From Verrucomicrobiota bacterium (GTDB lineage: Bacteria > Verrucomicrobiota > Kiritimatiellia > CAIQIC01 > Lenti-01), in assembly GCA_022709625.1 (NCBI GenBank), contig JAKLIL010000142.1, positions 1 through 5,483 of the forward strand: DNA of 5,483 bases, written 5' to 3'. The notes beneath the pieces were generated by a model that saw nothing but the letters and a program-made list of their open reading frames with translations, was not told the origin of the DNA and did not search any database. Made by a program: the position numbers and the translations under genes. Below are positions 1-5,483 of this stretch, one piece after another. Every line of letters starts with the position of its first letter. Within the stretch, counting starts at the first letter, position 1.

Positions 1-1739
1 TGGAATCCGTCGCGTGGGTCACCGAACGCAAGGACGTCCTCTCCGCGTTCTTCGCCTTCCTATGCATCGGCGCCTATCTGCTGGCGCGGCGAAGGCGGCC
101 CGCGGCAAAACCGGATGCCACGCCCCGGTCCGCATGGCCGCTTCCAACCCTGTCGTTCCTAAGTTACGTTTGTGGGATGTTGGTCAAGCCCATGCTGGTG
201 ACCATTCCCTTCCTGCTCCTGCTTCTGGACGTCTGGCCCCTGCGCCGCGTGGAACCGGAATGGCATTCCGGCTGGCGCGCCGCACCGCGGCTGCTGCTGG
301 AGAAATGGCCTTTCTTTTTGGGCGCGTTCGCGGCGGCGGCGGGCGTGTATCTGACGCAAAGCGCCACGTCCATCTCGAGCGCGCCCCTCCTGGCCCGGCT
401 GTATTGCATCCCCTCCAACTATCTGTTCTACCTCGGGAAATTCTTTGTGCCGTTGGGCCTTTTCGCCATGGTGCCGCGAACGTTTATCTCGATTGGGGAT
501 TTCCTGCTGGCCGTGGGCGTGCTGGGCGCGGCCAGCGCCTGGGTTTGGACGCGCCGCCGGAAACGTCCCCACGAGTTGGTCGGCTGGCTGGCGTTCCTGG
601 GACTCCTGTTCCCCGTCGCGGGCATCGTGCTGATCGGCGTCTATCCTGTCGCCGACCGCTATTCCTATCTGCCCGCCATCGGGCTCTCCATCGCCTTCCT
701 GCATGCACTGCCCGCCGGCGGGAACGGGGCCGCAGGCCGCGCGGTTCGCGCAGTCCTTGGCGTGGGGGCTCTCGCCGGCTTGGCGCTCCTGACCATGCGC
801 CTGCTGCCTTCCTGGAAGAACAACGAGAACCTGTACGCCCATATTGCGCGCCAGTCGCCCGGCCACTATGCCGCCCTCAATCACCAAGCGCGCGAAGCGC
901 TCTATGTCCAAGGGGATTTCGAAACGGCCGACCGCTTGGCCGACCGGCTGCTGCAACTCAAGCCGAACGTCTCGTTCGGCCTGACCCTCAAGATCGTTTG
1001 CCTCTCCCAGCTGGAATCGGCCGAGGCGGCCTGGACCTTTGCGCAAGCGCACTATCCGCCTTTCGACAACGCCACCTATCCCGGCCTGTATGAAAACTAC
1101 CTGGCTATTCTCGCGCTGCTGACCGGACGGCACGACGATAGCGCGCGCTATCTGCAGGACAGCCTGCGCCTAAGCGTGTTTGAGCCCAAATCCCAGGAAC
1201 AGCTCCACGCCCTGGCCATGCTGCTGGAACATGAACGCGGCCATGAAGCCGTTGCCTTGGACCATGCCGCCCACATCGCCTCGCTCCGAAACAAAACCCG
1301 GCTGGCTCAAGAAGACATGTTCATCGCCTACACGACCTTGTGGGCCGGCGGTTTCTATGCCCAGATCCTGCCCCGCTTCCAGGAACTCGCGCGGACCCAT
1401 CCCGATCGGCCCGACTTGCTCAACAACGTCGCCTGGCTGCTGGCTACCACGGCGGGCTCGCCGGCCGATCCCGCCGAAATTCTTGCGATGGTTCGGCAGG
1501 CCCTGGCCAAAGCCCCCGATCATGCGGTAATTCAGGATACGCTTGCCGTCGCCCAGGCCAACGCCGGGGATTTCGATGCGGCCCTGGAAACCGCGCGCAA
1601 ACTGGCCGCCATGCTGGCTTTTTCGCCTGCCAACGATGCCCCGGCCCTTCTCCAAAAAGTCCGCCATCGCATCGCGCTCTACCAGGAACGCAAACCCTAT
1701 CGGGAACATTCGGCCAGCCGCCTGTTGTACGCCCCCTGA
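1..1739 (+). CDS. TMTC-like multi-pass membrane protein with C-terminal TPR repeats, probable O-glycosyltransferase (5' truncated)
   Basis: The reading frame is open from base 3 at the left edge to a TGA at 1737-1739, giving 578 visible residues; the start lies outside the window. The first visible residues, ESVAWVTERKDVLS, match a hallmark of bacterial proteins resembling eukaryotic TMTC O-mannosyltransferases. Further family-like signatures are KPMLVTIPF (about 62-70), DRYSYLPAIG (218-227) and WKNNENLYAH near 271-280. Between residues 12 and 270 there are roughly eight hydrophobic segments. The rest is soluble and helical, with TPR-like units; the clearest is NNVAWLLA (474-481) followed by DTLAVAQANAGDFDAAL, and it ends in LYQERKPYRE. 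The family is thought to transfer sugars from polyprenyl-phosphate donors outside the cytoplasmic membrane, with TPRs binding the acceptor. The expected catalytic acidic residues of the first outer loop lie upstream and cannot be checked. The family call is firm; the enzymatic activity is inferred. It converges with the cyclophilin-like gene. Confidence 0.85.
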   Translation, partial: ESVAWVTERKDVLSAFFAFLCIGAYLLARRRRPAAKPDATPRSAWPLPTLSFLSYVCGMLVKPMLVTIPFLLLLLDVWPLRRVEPEWHSGWRAAPRLLLEKWPFFLGAFAAAAGVYLTQSATSISSAPLLARLYCIPSNYLFYLGKFFVPLGLFAMVPRTFISIGDFLLAVGVLGAASAWVWTRRRKRPHELVGWLAFLGLLFPVAGIVLIGVYPVADRYSYLPAIGLSIAFLHALPAGGNGAAGRAVRAVLGVGALAGLALLTMRLLPSWKNNENLYAHIARQSPGHYAALNHQAREALYVQGDFETADRLADRLLQLKPNVSFGLTLKIVCLSQLESAEAAWTFAQAHYPPFDNATYPGLYENYLAILALLTGRHDDSARYLQDSLRLSVFEPKSQEQLHALAMLLEHERGHEAVALDHAAHIASLRNKTRLAQEDMFIAYTTLWAGGFYAQILPRFQELARTHPDRPDLLNNVAWLLATTAGSPADPAEILAMVRQALAKAPDHAVIQDTLAVAQANAGDFDAALETARKLAAMLAFSPANDAPALLQKVRHRIALYQERKPYREHSASRLLYAP

Positions 1740-1769
1740 TTCAAATTCTTCCGCGGTTTGTTTTGCCGC

Positions 1770-1788
1770 AAAGGCAGCTGCGCTTTTT
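1770..1788 (+). terminator. Weak possible terminator after the TMTC-like gene
   Basis: About 30 bases after the stop codon, AAAG (1770-1773) can pair with CTTT (1783-1786) around the 8-bp palindrome GCAGCTGC (1774-1781), with one bulged G, and a run of five T follows (1784-1788). The stem is short and imperfect. An alternative hairpin, TGCC/GGCA with loop GCAAA (1764-1776), competes with it. The position between two converging genes makes a terminator plausible, but the structure alone is weak. Confidence 0.3.
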
Positions 1789-1818
1789 GAACGCAGGGCG
1801 GCCCGCTCTCGCTCCAAC

Positions 1819-1832
1819 GCGCCCGCGGGCGC
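1819..1832. repeat. Perfect 14-bp GC-only palindrome in the convergent gap
   Basis: GCGCCCGCGGGCGC is its own reverse complement and lies 2 bases beyond the stop codon of the minus-strand cyclophilin-like gene. In RNA it could fold as a 5-bp stem with a 4-base loop. It lacks a T-run on either strand, so it is not a classical intrinsic terminator. It could block 3' decay, bind a protein, or be chance in GC-rich DNA. Confidence 0.5.
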
Positions 1833-1834
1833 AT

Positions 1835-3268
1835 CTACGGGCATCCCGTCTTCCAATCCATGCTTGAATCAATTCCGCGGCGGCTCCGAAGCCCCCCTTG
1901 CGGCCGTCGCCTCAAGGTGTTCCCCGCTTCCATGGACGACATGCTTTCGGAAATCCCGTGGTCCAAGACTTGCCTGACCGGCTTGCCCTGGGTTGCGAGG
2001 GATTGACTCGGCCATCCTTCCGTCCATTCAAAGGTCCCGTTGTCCGTTCCCCTCAATTCGACGTTCAGATAGTAGAACTCGCAGTAGAAGCGTCCAGCCA
2101 TGGCTTCGGCTTCATCGAAGCCCAGCCAGTAATGGTAGGCCGTCGAGCCGATGAACAGCACGAGATGCAGGCTGTTGGCCGTGCCCATCTCTTGGCCGAC
2201 CCAGTCGATGTTGCCGCGGGGCACAGGCATGTTGCTGACCACATTCCCCCAAATCCCGGTTCCACCTGCGAAATCCAACCAATATTGATAATTTGTGCCC
2301 GTGTGGGCCATGGCCAGATGCTGTTTGCCGGACAACAGCCCGGCCGTCATTTTCGGATAATGCGCCTGCGAGCCGTACAGGAAACCCCTCGGCCTCAAAT
2401 TTCCATTCGCATTGGTCATGCCGGGAATCGCGGCCAGCGGAACGCTCTTCGAGACCGCGTTCGTCCCGGTGTTCCAATCGCCGGGCAAAACGGACCATTG
2501 GTTCGCCGGCAAATTCGAGGCCGTGGCCAGACAGGCTTGGCTGTTTGGCACCGACCAAAACGCAAGGCTGCACGTGGCATTGCTCGCGGAAGCAAAGCCC
2601 AGCGGCATGGCCTCGATGGTCGGCAATTCACCGCGGACGGCGTCCAACGCCGCGGTCTCCTCCGGCGTTACGCCGGCGGTCCGGATGGCGATTTGCGCCG
2701 CCACCCGCCCACTGCCGTTGGTCACATCGTTGGCCACCGCGTCGACCACGGCCATGCCCGCGCCGGTCACCGCCCCGAAAGCCGTCCAGCCGTTGCCCGG
2801 GGGAATGCTGGTCAGCATCAACGCCAGTTCGCCGCCGCCGCTGTGCGGGCCGTCGAAGATCGGCGCCGCCAATACGCCGCGCGCCAGGGCCACCCCGTTG
2901 GTGGCTTCGTCCAGAATCGTATATCCCGGTCCATCCCAATATTCGTTGCCATCGCTCCCGGCATAGGGCCGGAATCCGCCCAGCAACGCCACCGTCCCGG
3001 CCGTCGCGTAAAACCGCATCCCGGCGTAGAAGCCGTCCCCGGCCGCGCCGCCCCGCACCGCGCCCGTCGTCGGATCTCGCCAAGTTCGGGTGCCATCCAC
3101 CAGCCCGATGAAGTTGGCCACGGCGCGCGGGGCCCGGAGGGCGTCCAGTTCTACGGTGAAAGAACCGTGGCTGGTCGTGAAATCCGCATAGATTTCCGCG
3201 AGGGTGGGCTGCGCCGCCAACAGGGTTGCGAAAAGCGGGACGAATAGGCAACAAGCGCGAAAGCTCAT
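1835..3268 (-). CDS. Secreted cyclophilin-fold protein with degenerate active site and unassigned C-terminal region
   Basis: This is a 477-residue protein. The ATG at 3268 is fixed by an in-frame TGA five codons upstream (3281-3283) and by the signal peptide that follows it, with a likely signal peptidase I cut after TLA-24. Residues 26-180 follow the cyclophilin pattern: HGSFTVELD, APRAVANFIGLVDG, FYAGMRF, LLGGF, DGPGY and TAFGAV, ending in VVDAVA. Active cyclophilins carry FHRV, QGG and SQFF motifs. Here the aligned stretches are FYAT (86-89), LGG (96-98) and GELA (146-149), so the catalytic Arg is Ala-88 and the usual Gln and Phe are lost. Isomerase activity is therefore doubtful, and a binding or structural role is more likely. 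Residues 218-418 are unassigned and rich in aromatics and Gly/Asn, with two similar strands, TNYQYWLDF and TAYHYWLGF. The tail from 419 is Arg-rich and of low similarity to the rest. It is probably exported to the periplasm or cell surface. No PEP-CTERM tail is present. The cyclophilin fold is fairly certain; the function is not. Confidence 0.82.
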   Translation of the reverse strand: MSFRACCLFVPLFATLLAAQPTLAEIYADFTTSHGSFTVELDALRAPRAVANFIGLVDGTRTWRDPTTGAVRGGAAGDGFYAGMRFYATAGTVALLGGFRPYAGSDGNEYWDGPGYTILDEATNGVALARGVLAAPIFDGPHSGGGELALMLTSIPPGNGWTAFGAVTGAGMAVVDAVANDVTNGSGRVAAQIAIRTAGVTPEETAALDAVRGELPTIEAMPLGFASASNATCSLAFWSVPNSQACLATASNLPANQWSVLPGDWNTGTNAVSKSVPLAAIPGMTNANGNLRPRGFLYGSQAHYPKMTAGLLSGKQHLAMAHTGTNYQYWLDFAGGTGIWGNVVSNMPVPRGNIDWVGQEMGTANSLHLVLFIGSTAYHYWLGFDEAEAMAGRFYCEFYYLNVELRGTDNGTFEWTEGWPSQSLATQGKPVRQVLDHGISESMSSMEAGNTLRRRPQGGLRSRRGIDSSMDWKTGCP

Positions 3269-3272
3269 GGCC

Positions 3273-3303
3273 GTTATATATCATCCCCCCTGCCCCTTCG
3301 CAA
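3273..3303 (-). promoter_or_regulatory. Possible promoter of the cyclophilin-like gene, very close to its start codon
   Basis: Reading the minus strand, TTGCGA (3303-3298) and TATATA (3280-3275) are separated by 17 bases, each matching 4 of 6 positions of the sigma-70 consensus. A shifted -10, TATAAC (3278-3273), matches 5 of 6 but with a 19-base spacer. Transcription would begin within a few bases of the ATG at 3268. No purine-rich ribosome binding site lies at the normal distance; the nearest G-run (3290-3285) is 16 bases or more upstream of the ATG. The placement suggests a leaderless or near-leaderless transcript. The match is moderate, so this is a prediction only. Confidence 0.35.
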
Positions 3304-3393
3304 CCGAACCACCCCCGAAACAGACCAGACCCGGGGGCTTGGGTGGCTACGTAACCTGAGCCGCCACGGCGCAAGGCCGCGGGATGCGATCCC

Positions 3394-3440
3394 AATCCAT
3401 CGGACTTGCCCCGGCTCGAAATCCACCGGACTTGTGCCGG
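3394..3440. repeat. Imperfect 21-bp tandem direct repeat in the intergenic spacer
   Basis: Bases 3394-3414 and 3420-3440 are identical at 18 of 21 positions, separated by 5 bases (26-base period). The shared core is CGGACTTG, preceded by AATCCA in both copies and followed by CCGG. The end of the first copy plus one base (CCCCGGC, 3409-3415) also pairs with GCCGGGG (3436-3442), so the unit can fold as a 7-bp hairpin around most of the second copy. It lies between the PEP-CTERM terminator and the cyclophilin-like promoter. It may be an operator-like site, or a fragment of a dispersed intergenic repeat. Confidence 0.6.
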
Positions 3441-3449
3441 GGTGCGTAA

Positions 3450-3481
3450 GGCGGCGGCGCAATTGCCGCTGCGCCGCCGCC
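3450..3481. repeat. Strong GC-rich inverted repeat (12-bp stem, 8-base loop)
   Basis: GGCGGCGGCGCA (3450-3461) pairs perfectly with TGCGCCGCCGCC (3470-3481) around the loop ATTGCCGC. It sits directly downstream, on the minus strand, of the PEP-CTERM terminator. No T-run follows on either strand, so it does not look like a second intrinsic terminator. It could protect 3' ends from decay or be part of a dispersed palindromic element. Confidence 0.6.
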
Positions 3482-3482
3482 A

Positions 3483-3511
3483 ACAAAAAGAGCGGCCTTG
3501 CGGCCGCTCTT
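3483..3511 (-). terminator. Rho-independent terminator of the PEP-CTERM gene
   Basis: On the minus strand the RNA folds into a perfect 10-bp stem, AAGAGCGGCC (3511-3502) with GGCCGCTCTT (3497-3488), closed by the GNRA-type tetraloop GCAA, and the T-run that follows extends to 3485. It starts 23 bases after the stop codon at 3535. A smaller 7-bp hairpin with loop GCAT (3518-3535) lies between it and the stop codon, overlapping the last base of the stop. This is a classical intrinsic terminator. It indicates that the PEP-CTERM message ends here and does not normally continue into the cyclophilin-like gene. Confidence 0.88.
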
Positions 3512-3517
3512 CGGTTC

Positions 3518-3535
3518 ATCCGGCATGCGCCGGAT
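3518..3535 (-). repeat. Small hairpin abutting the PEP-CTERM stop codon
   Basis: ATCCGGC and GCCGGAT form a perfect 7-bp stem with the loop GCAT on the minus strand, overlapping the last base of the TAA stop codon. It precedes the main terminator by 6 bases, making two hairpins in series. There is no T-run of its own. It may assist termination or protect the mRNA 3' end. Confidence 0.5.
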
Positions 3536-4158
3536 TACTTGCTCATCTTGCGCCGGAGAACCATCGCCAAGGCGCCAAGACCCAGCAGGCCCATCGTCGC
3601 CGGCTCGGGAATCGTGAGATCGCCGTTCAGCGTCATGCCGCCGCCGGCCGTGGTGATATAGAAGCTTCCGGCGTTGTTGGTGAAGGTTTCCGCCGTGCCG
3701 GAACGAACCGTGCCCGCCGCCACGTCCGTGCGCAGCGAAACCGTGTCGCCGCTATATAGCGTGCCGAGCGTGCTGGAGAAGGGCGTGGCCGCTGCCGCGG
3801 TCCGCACGACGCTGACGCCCGTATTGGCTTCGCCAATGTACCAATCCATCTCCCGGGGACCCGTGCTCGAACCGGAGGCAGTACCCGCAACGACCGCGTT
3901 TTCAATCCACTGGCCACCGGCAATGGAGCTGATGGTGAATTGCAAACCGCCGCCCGACACCAGGCTGTTCATGCCCCAGACGGAAGCTGTGCCCGTCTTC
4001 GCCGCGCCGCCATAAACGGTCAAGCCCGTAACCACGGCGTCATCGGTACCGTCGGTAACGGCGCCGGTATTGTCTGCCGTGTTCCAGGTCGCGAGCAGTT
4101 CGGCTTGCGCCACCGCGGCCATCGCCACCACCATCAAACCTACCATCAACTTTTTCAT
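3535..4158 (-). CDS. PEP-CTERM sorting-domain protein, small exported surface protein
   Basis: This is a 207-residue protein starting at the ATG at 4158 behind a strong ribosome binding site. Residues 1-19 form a Sec signal peptide (MKKL, hydrophobic core, AQA cleavage motif before E20). Residues 183-207 are a canonical PEP-CTERM: IPEPAT, then the hydrophobic segment MGLLGLGALAMVL, then the basic end RRKMSK. Proteins with this tail are exported and then recognised by an exosortase, which is thought to cleave near the PEP motif; many end up in extracellular matrix or on the surface, often glycosylated. The mature part (20-182) is rich in Thr, Ser, Gly and Ala, has no cysteine and reads as beta-strand-rich, with strands such as GGLQFTISSI, MDWYIG and GSFYITTAGG. 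No known enzymatic domain is visible, so its specific role is unknown. It ends at a clear terminator and is probably a single-gene transcript. The exosortase must be encoded elsewhere. Confidence 0.92.
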   Translation of the reverse strand: MKKLMVGLMVVAMAAVAQAELLATWNTADNTGAVTDGTDDAVVTGLTVYGGAAKTGTASVWGMNSLVSGGGLQFTISSIAGGQWIENAVVAGTASGSSTGPREMDWYIGEANTGVSVVRTAAAATPFSSTLGTLYSGDTVSLRTDVAAGTVRSGTAETFTNNAGSFYITTAGGGMTLNGDLTIPEPATMGLLGLGALAMVLRRKMSK

Positions 4159-4164
4159 CGTGTT

Positions 4165-4170
4165 CTCCTT
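4165..4170 (-). promoter_or_regulatory. Strong Shine-Dalgarno site of the PEP-CTERM gene
   Basis: The minus strand reads AAGGAG, then six bases (AACACG), then the ATG at 4158. This near-ideal site fixes the start codon and suggests high translation, unlike the cyclophilin-like gene, which has no comparable site. Confidence 0.85.
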
Positions 4171-4320
4171 GGTTTCCCTTTTTTATTTTAAAATTTGCGC
4201 GTTGAAAATCCTTTTAACAACACTGTGTATTTTTGTACTGCGAACGCGCCCCCCGGGCAACTTTTTTCCAAAAATATTTCATAACCGTTTTACCCGCGGA
4301 ATGAGTCCGTTTATTCTGGT
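4171..4320 (-). promoter_or_regulatory. AT-rich leader and probable promoter region of the PEP-CTERM gene
   Basis: In otherwise GC-rich DNA, most of this stretch is A/T-rich, with tracts at 4181-4196, 4203-4217, 4227-4234 and 4262-4281, interrupted by a GC block near 4242-4257. It lies directly upstream of the PEP-CTERM start. TAAAAT (4190-4185) is a possible -10, but I find no convincing -35 at 16-18 bases, so I do not assign exact promoter boxes. The rest of the gap (4321-4386), downstream of the membrane protein gene, shows no clear terminator. Confidence 0.4.
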
Positions 4321-4386
4321 CACAGCCGGCCCGCCAGCTCCGTCGCATCGCCGCGCCCCGACCCGGCAAAGCGCGCGACCTGCCAT

Positions 4387-5483
4387 TTACGGCACCGGCA
4401 CGACTGGGCGGCCATAGGCATAGAGGTGGTATATTTCGTCTGCCGCCATGCACTCTTCCGCAAAGTCCGCCAAATGGCGCAGTTCAAAGCCGTTGTCCAG
4501 CGTTTGCGTTTGGATCGGCACCGGGCTGCCCGCGACGGTCTTCCGTACAACGGCGTTCAAGACCAAAACCACCGGCTGGCCGGTAATGCGGTAGAACCGG
4601 GCACAGGCCGCCAGCATCCGGTCCAAGTCAACCGATGTGAGCCGGTGCCGATCCCAGATGATAAACGCACCGGCTTCGCCGCGCTCCGGATAGAAAATCG
4701 GGCGTCGTAGGATTGCCGCCAGCGGGGCAACGATGAAATCCTGCGCGCCGACCATGGCGTTGGCGCCATAGCCATGGGCAACTAGATACGCTGCGGCGGC
4801 TCGGCTGTTGGAAAACGGATGTTGCCAATCCTTGGCGTATGAAACCGCTCCCGCCCAGATCTGGGCCGCCCATAGCAACGCCACAAAGGGCCGCTCCACT
4901 CTCGCCGAACATCCACTCGCCCACGGTTGCCGAAACGTCCATCTCGGCTCCAGGGAACGCGCCAGCCACAGGCTCATGGCCAAAACCAAATACAAGTGTC
5001 CGGTATAGCGTACGAATTGCGGTATCGGCGAAAACAGATAGAAATAGGCCAGAAAGGCGCCGGTGGCCCCCGCATACAAAAGCAGGGCCCGCGGATTGCG
5101 CAGCAACACAACCACGCCCCCTGCCAATATCAACCCGCTGCCTAGCAGCACCCAGTTTTCTCCCAGGCTTGCCAACCAATTGGTGTTCCAAACCGCGACG
5201 CCCGCCGCTGGAATCGGAACATGACTGGTGAATACGTGGCTGAACGCTTGGCGAAGGAATTCAAACTGGAAACCGCGTGTGTGCGCGCCGATGTCGTAGT
5301 ACCCCCCGTCGGCCGGCGGCAGGATTTGCATGGCGGCCACCCCCACGCCCAGAAATCCTAAGCCCAGCGTCCATCCGATGTTCCGGTTGCAAGGCCTTGA
5401 AGCCGCTTTCCGAACGCCCCAGCGGTCAATCGCCACATAAACCGCCAACGACAAACTCAACAGCGTAGCAAATGGATTCGACA
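4387..5483 (-). CDS. Multi-pass membrane protein, probable GT-C type glycosyltransferase (5' truncated)
   Basis: The frame is open from the right edge (first full codon 5481-5479) to the TAA at 4389-4387, giving 364 visible residues; the true start is outside the window. It begins SNPFATLL and has about six hydrophobic segments, near residues 3-18, 35-55, 104-127, 131-152, 158-176 and 198-215. The motif LPPADGGY follows one of them (about 54-61), and FVRYTGHLYLVL (156-167) begins another. Residues 216-364 are soluble and include PIFYPERGEAGAFIIWDRHR (261-280). This architecture, a membrane core plus a small extracytoplasmic domain, resembles bacterial GT-C glycosyltransferases and their uncharacterised relatives. 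The N-terminal catalytic loop is not visible, so activity is inferred only. It is the upstream neighbour of the PEP-CTERM gene, 228 bases away and probably a separate unit. It could also be a polytopic protein of unknown function. Confidence 0.7.
   Translation of the reverse strand, partial: SNPFATLLSLSLAVYVAIDRWGVRKAASRPCNRNIGWTLGLGFLGVGVAAMQILPPADGGYYDIGAHTRGFQFEFLRQAFSHVFTSHVPIPAAGVAVWNTNWLASLGENWVLLGSGLILAGGVVVLLRNPRALLLYAGATGAFLAYFYLFSPIPQFVRYTGHLYLVLAMSLWLARSLEPRWTFRQPWASGCSARVERPFVALLWAAQIWAGAVSYAKDWQHPFSNSRAAAAYLVAHGYGANAMVGAQDFIVAPLAAILRRPIFYPERGEAGAFIIWDRHRLTSVDLDRMLAACARFYRITGQPVVLVLNAVVRKTVAGSPVPIQTQTLDNGFELRHLADFAEECMAADEIYHLYAYGRPVVPVP

Noticed and set aside
159..1133. 324-codon open frame on the minus strand opposite the TMTC-like gene
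   Set aside because: It is antisense to a gene with clear family motifs. The translation is Gln/Gly/Arg-rich without hydrophobic or domain structure.
1170..1856. 228-codon minus-strand open frame running from the convergent gap into the TPR gene
   Set aside because: It mostly overlaps a real coding region antisense and has no ribosome binding site or recognisable domain. Its first 40 residues look helical but are too short to support a gene.
1898..3247. 449-codon open frame on the plus strand opposite the cyclophilin-like gene
   Set aside because: It lies entirely antisense to a gene with a signal peptide and a recognisable fold. Its translation is Arg/His/Gly/Pro-rich with no domain, as expected from the GC-rich complement.
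2628..3395. 255-codon minus-strand frame overlapping the cyclophilin-like gene in another frame
   Set aside because: The translation is a Gly/Arg-rich shadow of the cyclophilin-like frame. The competing frame has a signal peptide and cyclophilin motifs.
3274..3519. 81-codon minus-strand frame in the spacer before the cyclophilin-like gene
   Set aside because: It runs through the terminator and the repeats, has no ribosome binding site, and its Arg-rich product looks like translated noncoding DNA.
3394..3535. Repeats and hairpins as a CRISPR array
   Set aside because: There are only two imperfect copies 5 bases apart, with no spacer-sized unique segments and no cas genes nearby.
4262..4274. 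T-run / A-run inverted repeat as a terminator of the right-hand membrane protein gene
   Set aside because: The stem would contain only A-T pairs with a two-base loop and lies more than 110 bases after the stop codon, so it is too weak to call.
5458..5460. TTG as the start codon of the right-hand membrane protein gene
   Set aside because: The frame stays open upstream to the window edge and the upstream residues (SNPFATL) continue a membrane segment, so the gene is truncated by the window rather than starting here.

Overview
This 5.5 kb GC-rich bacterial window holds four protein genes. Two are cut by the window edges, and there are no RNA genes, insertion sequences or CRISPR arrays that I can see. 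The best organism clue is a small secreted protein with a textbook PEP-CTERM tail (IPEP, hydrophobic helix, RRKMSK). Around it are a bacterial TMTC-like membrane protein with TPRs, a large GT-C-like membrane protein and a secreted cyclophilin-like protein. Together these suggest the PVC superphylum, most likely Kiritimatiellota, Verrucomicrobiota or Lentisphaerota. This is inference from protein style, not a database match.

Layout. From the left edge to 1739 (+) runs the C-terminal part of a polytopic membrane protein with a TPR tail, of the family resembling eukaryotic TMTC O-mannosyltransferases. After a short convergent gap (1740-1834), the remaining genes are all on the minus strand. At 1835-3268 is a secreted protein with an N-terminal cyclophilin (peptidyl-prolyl isomerase) fold whose catalytic residues are nearly all replaced, followed by an unassigned C-terminal region. 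The gap 3269-3534 is rich in secondary structure: a strong rho-independent terminator, further hairpins and an imperfect 21-bp tandem repeat. At 3535-4158 is the PEP-CTERM protein with a strong ribosome binding site. Next comes an AT-rich gap (4159-4386). From 4387 past the right edge is a multi-pass membrane protein with a soluble C-terminal domain, probably a GT-C type glycosyltransferase.

How they may work together. All four products belong to the envelope. PEP-CTERM proteins are exported by Sec and then processed by an exosortase, which is not in this window. The two membrane proteins could be sugar transferases acting on lipid-linked donors. The terminator and the sizes of the gaps argue that the three minus-strand genes are separate transcription units rather than one operon. 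The most unusual observations are the cyclophilin domain without its catalytic arginine, its promoter placed so close to the start codon that the mRNA may be leaderless, and the structured repeat-containing spacer. I found no evidence for a new multi-gene defence or mobile system.
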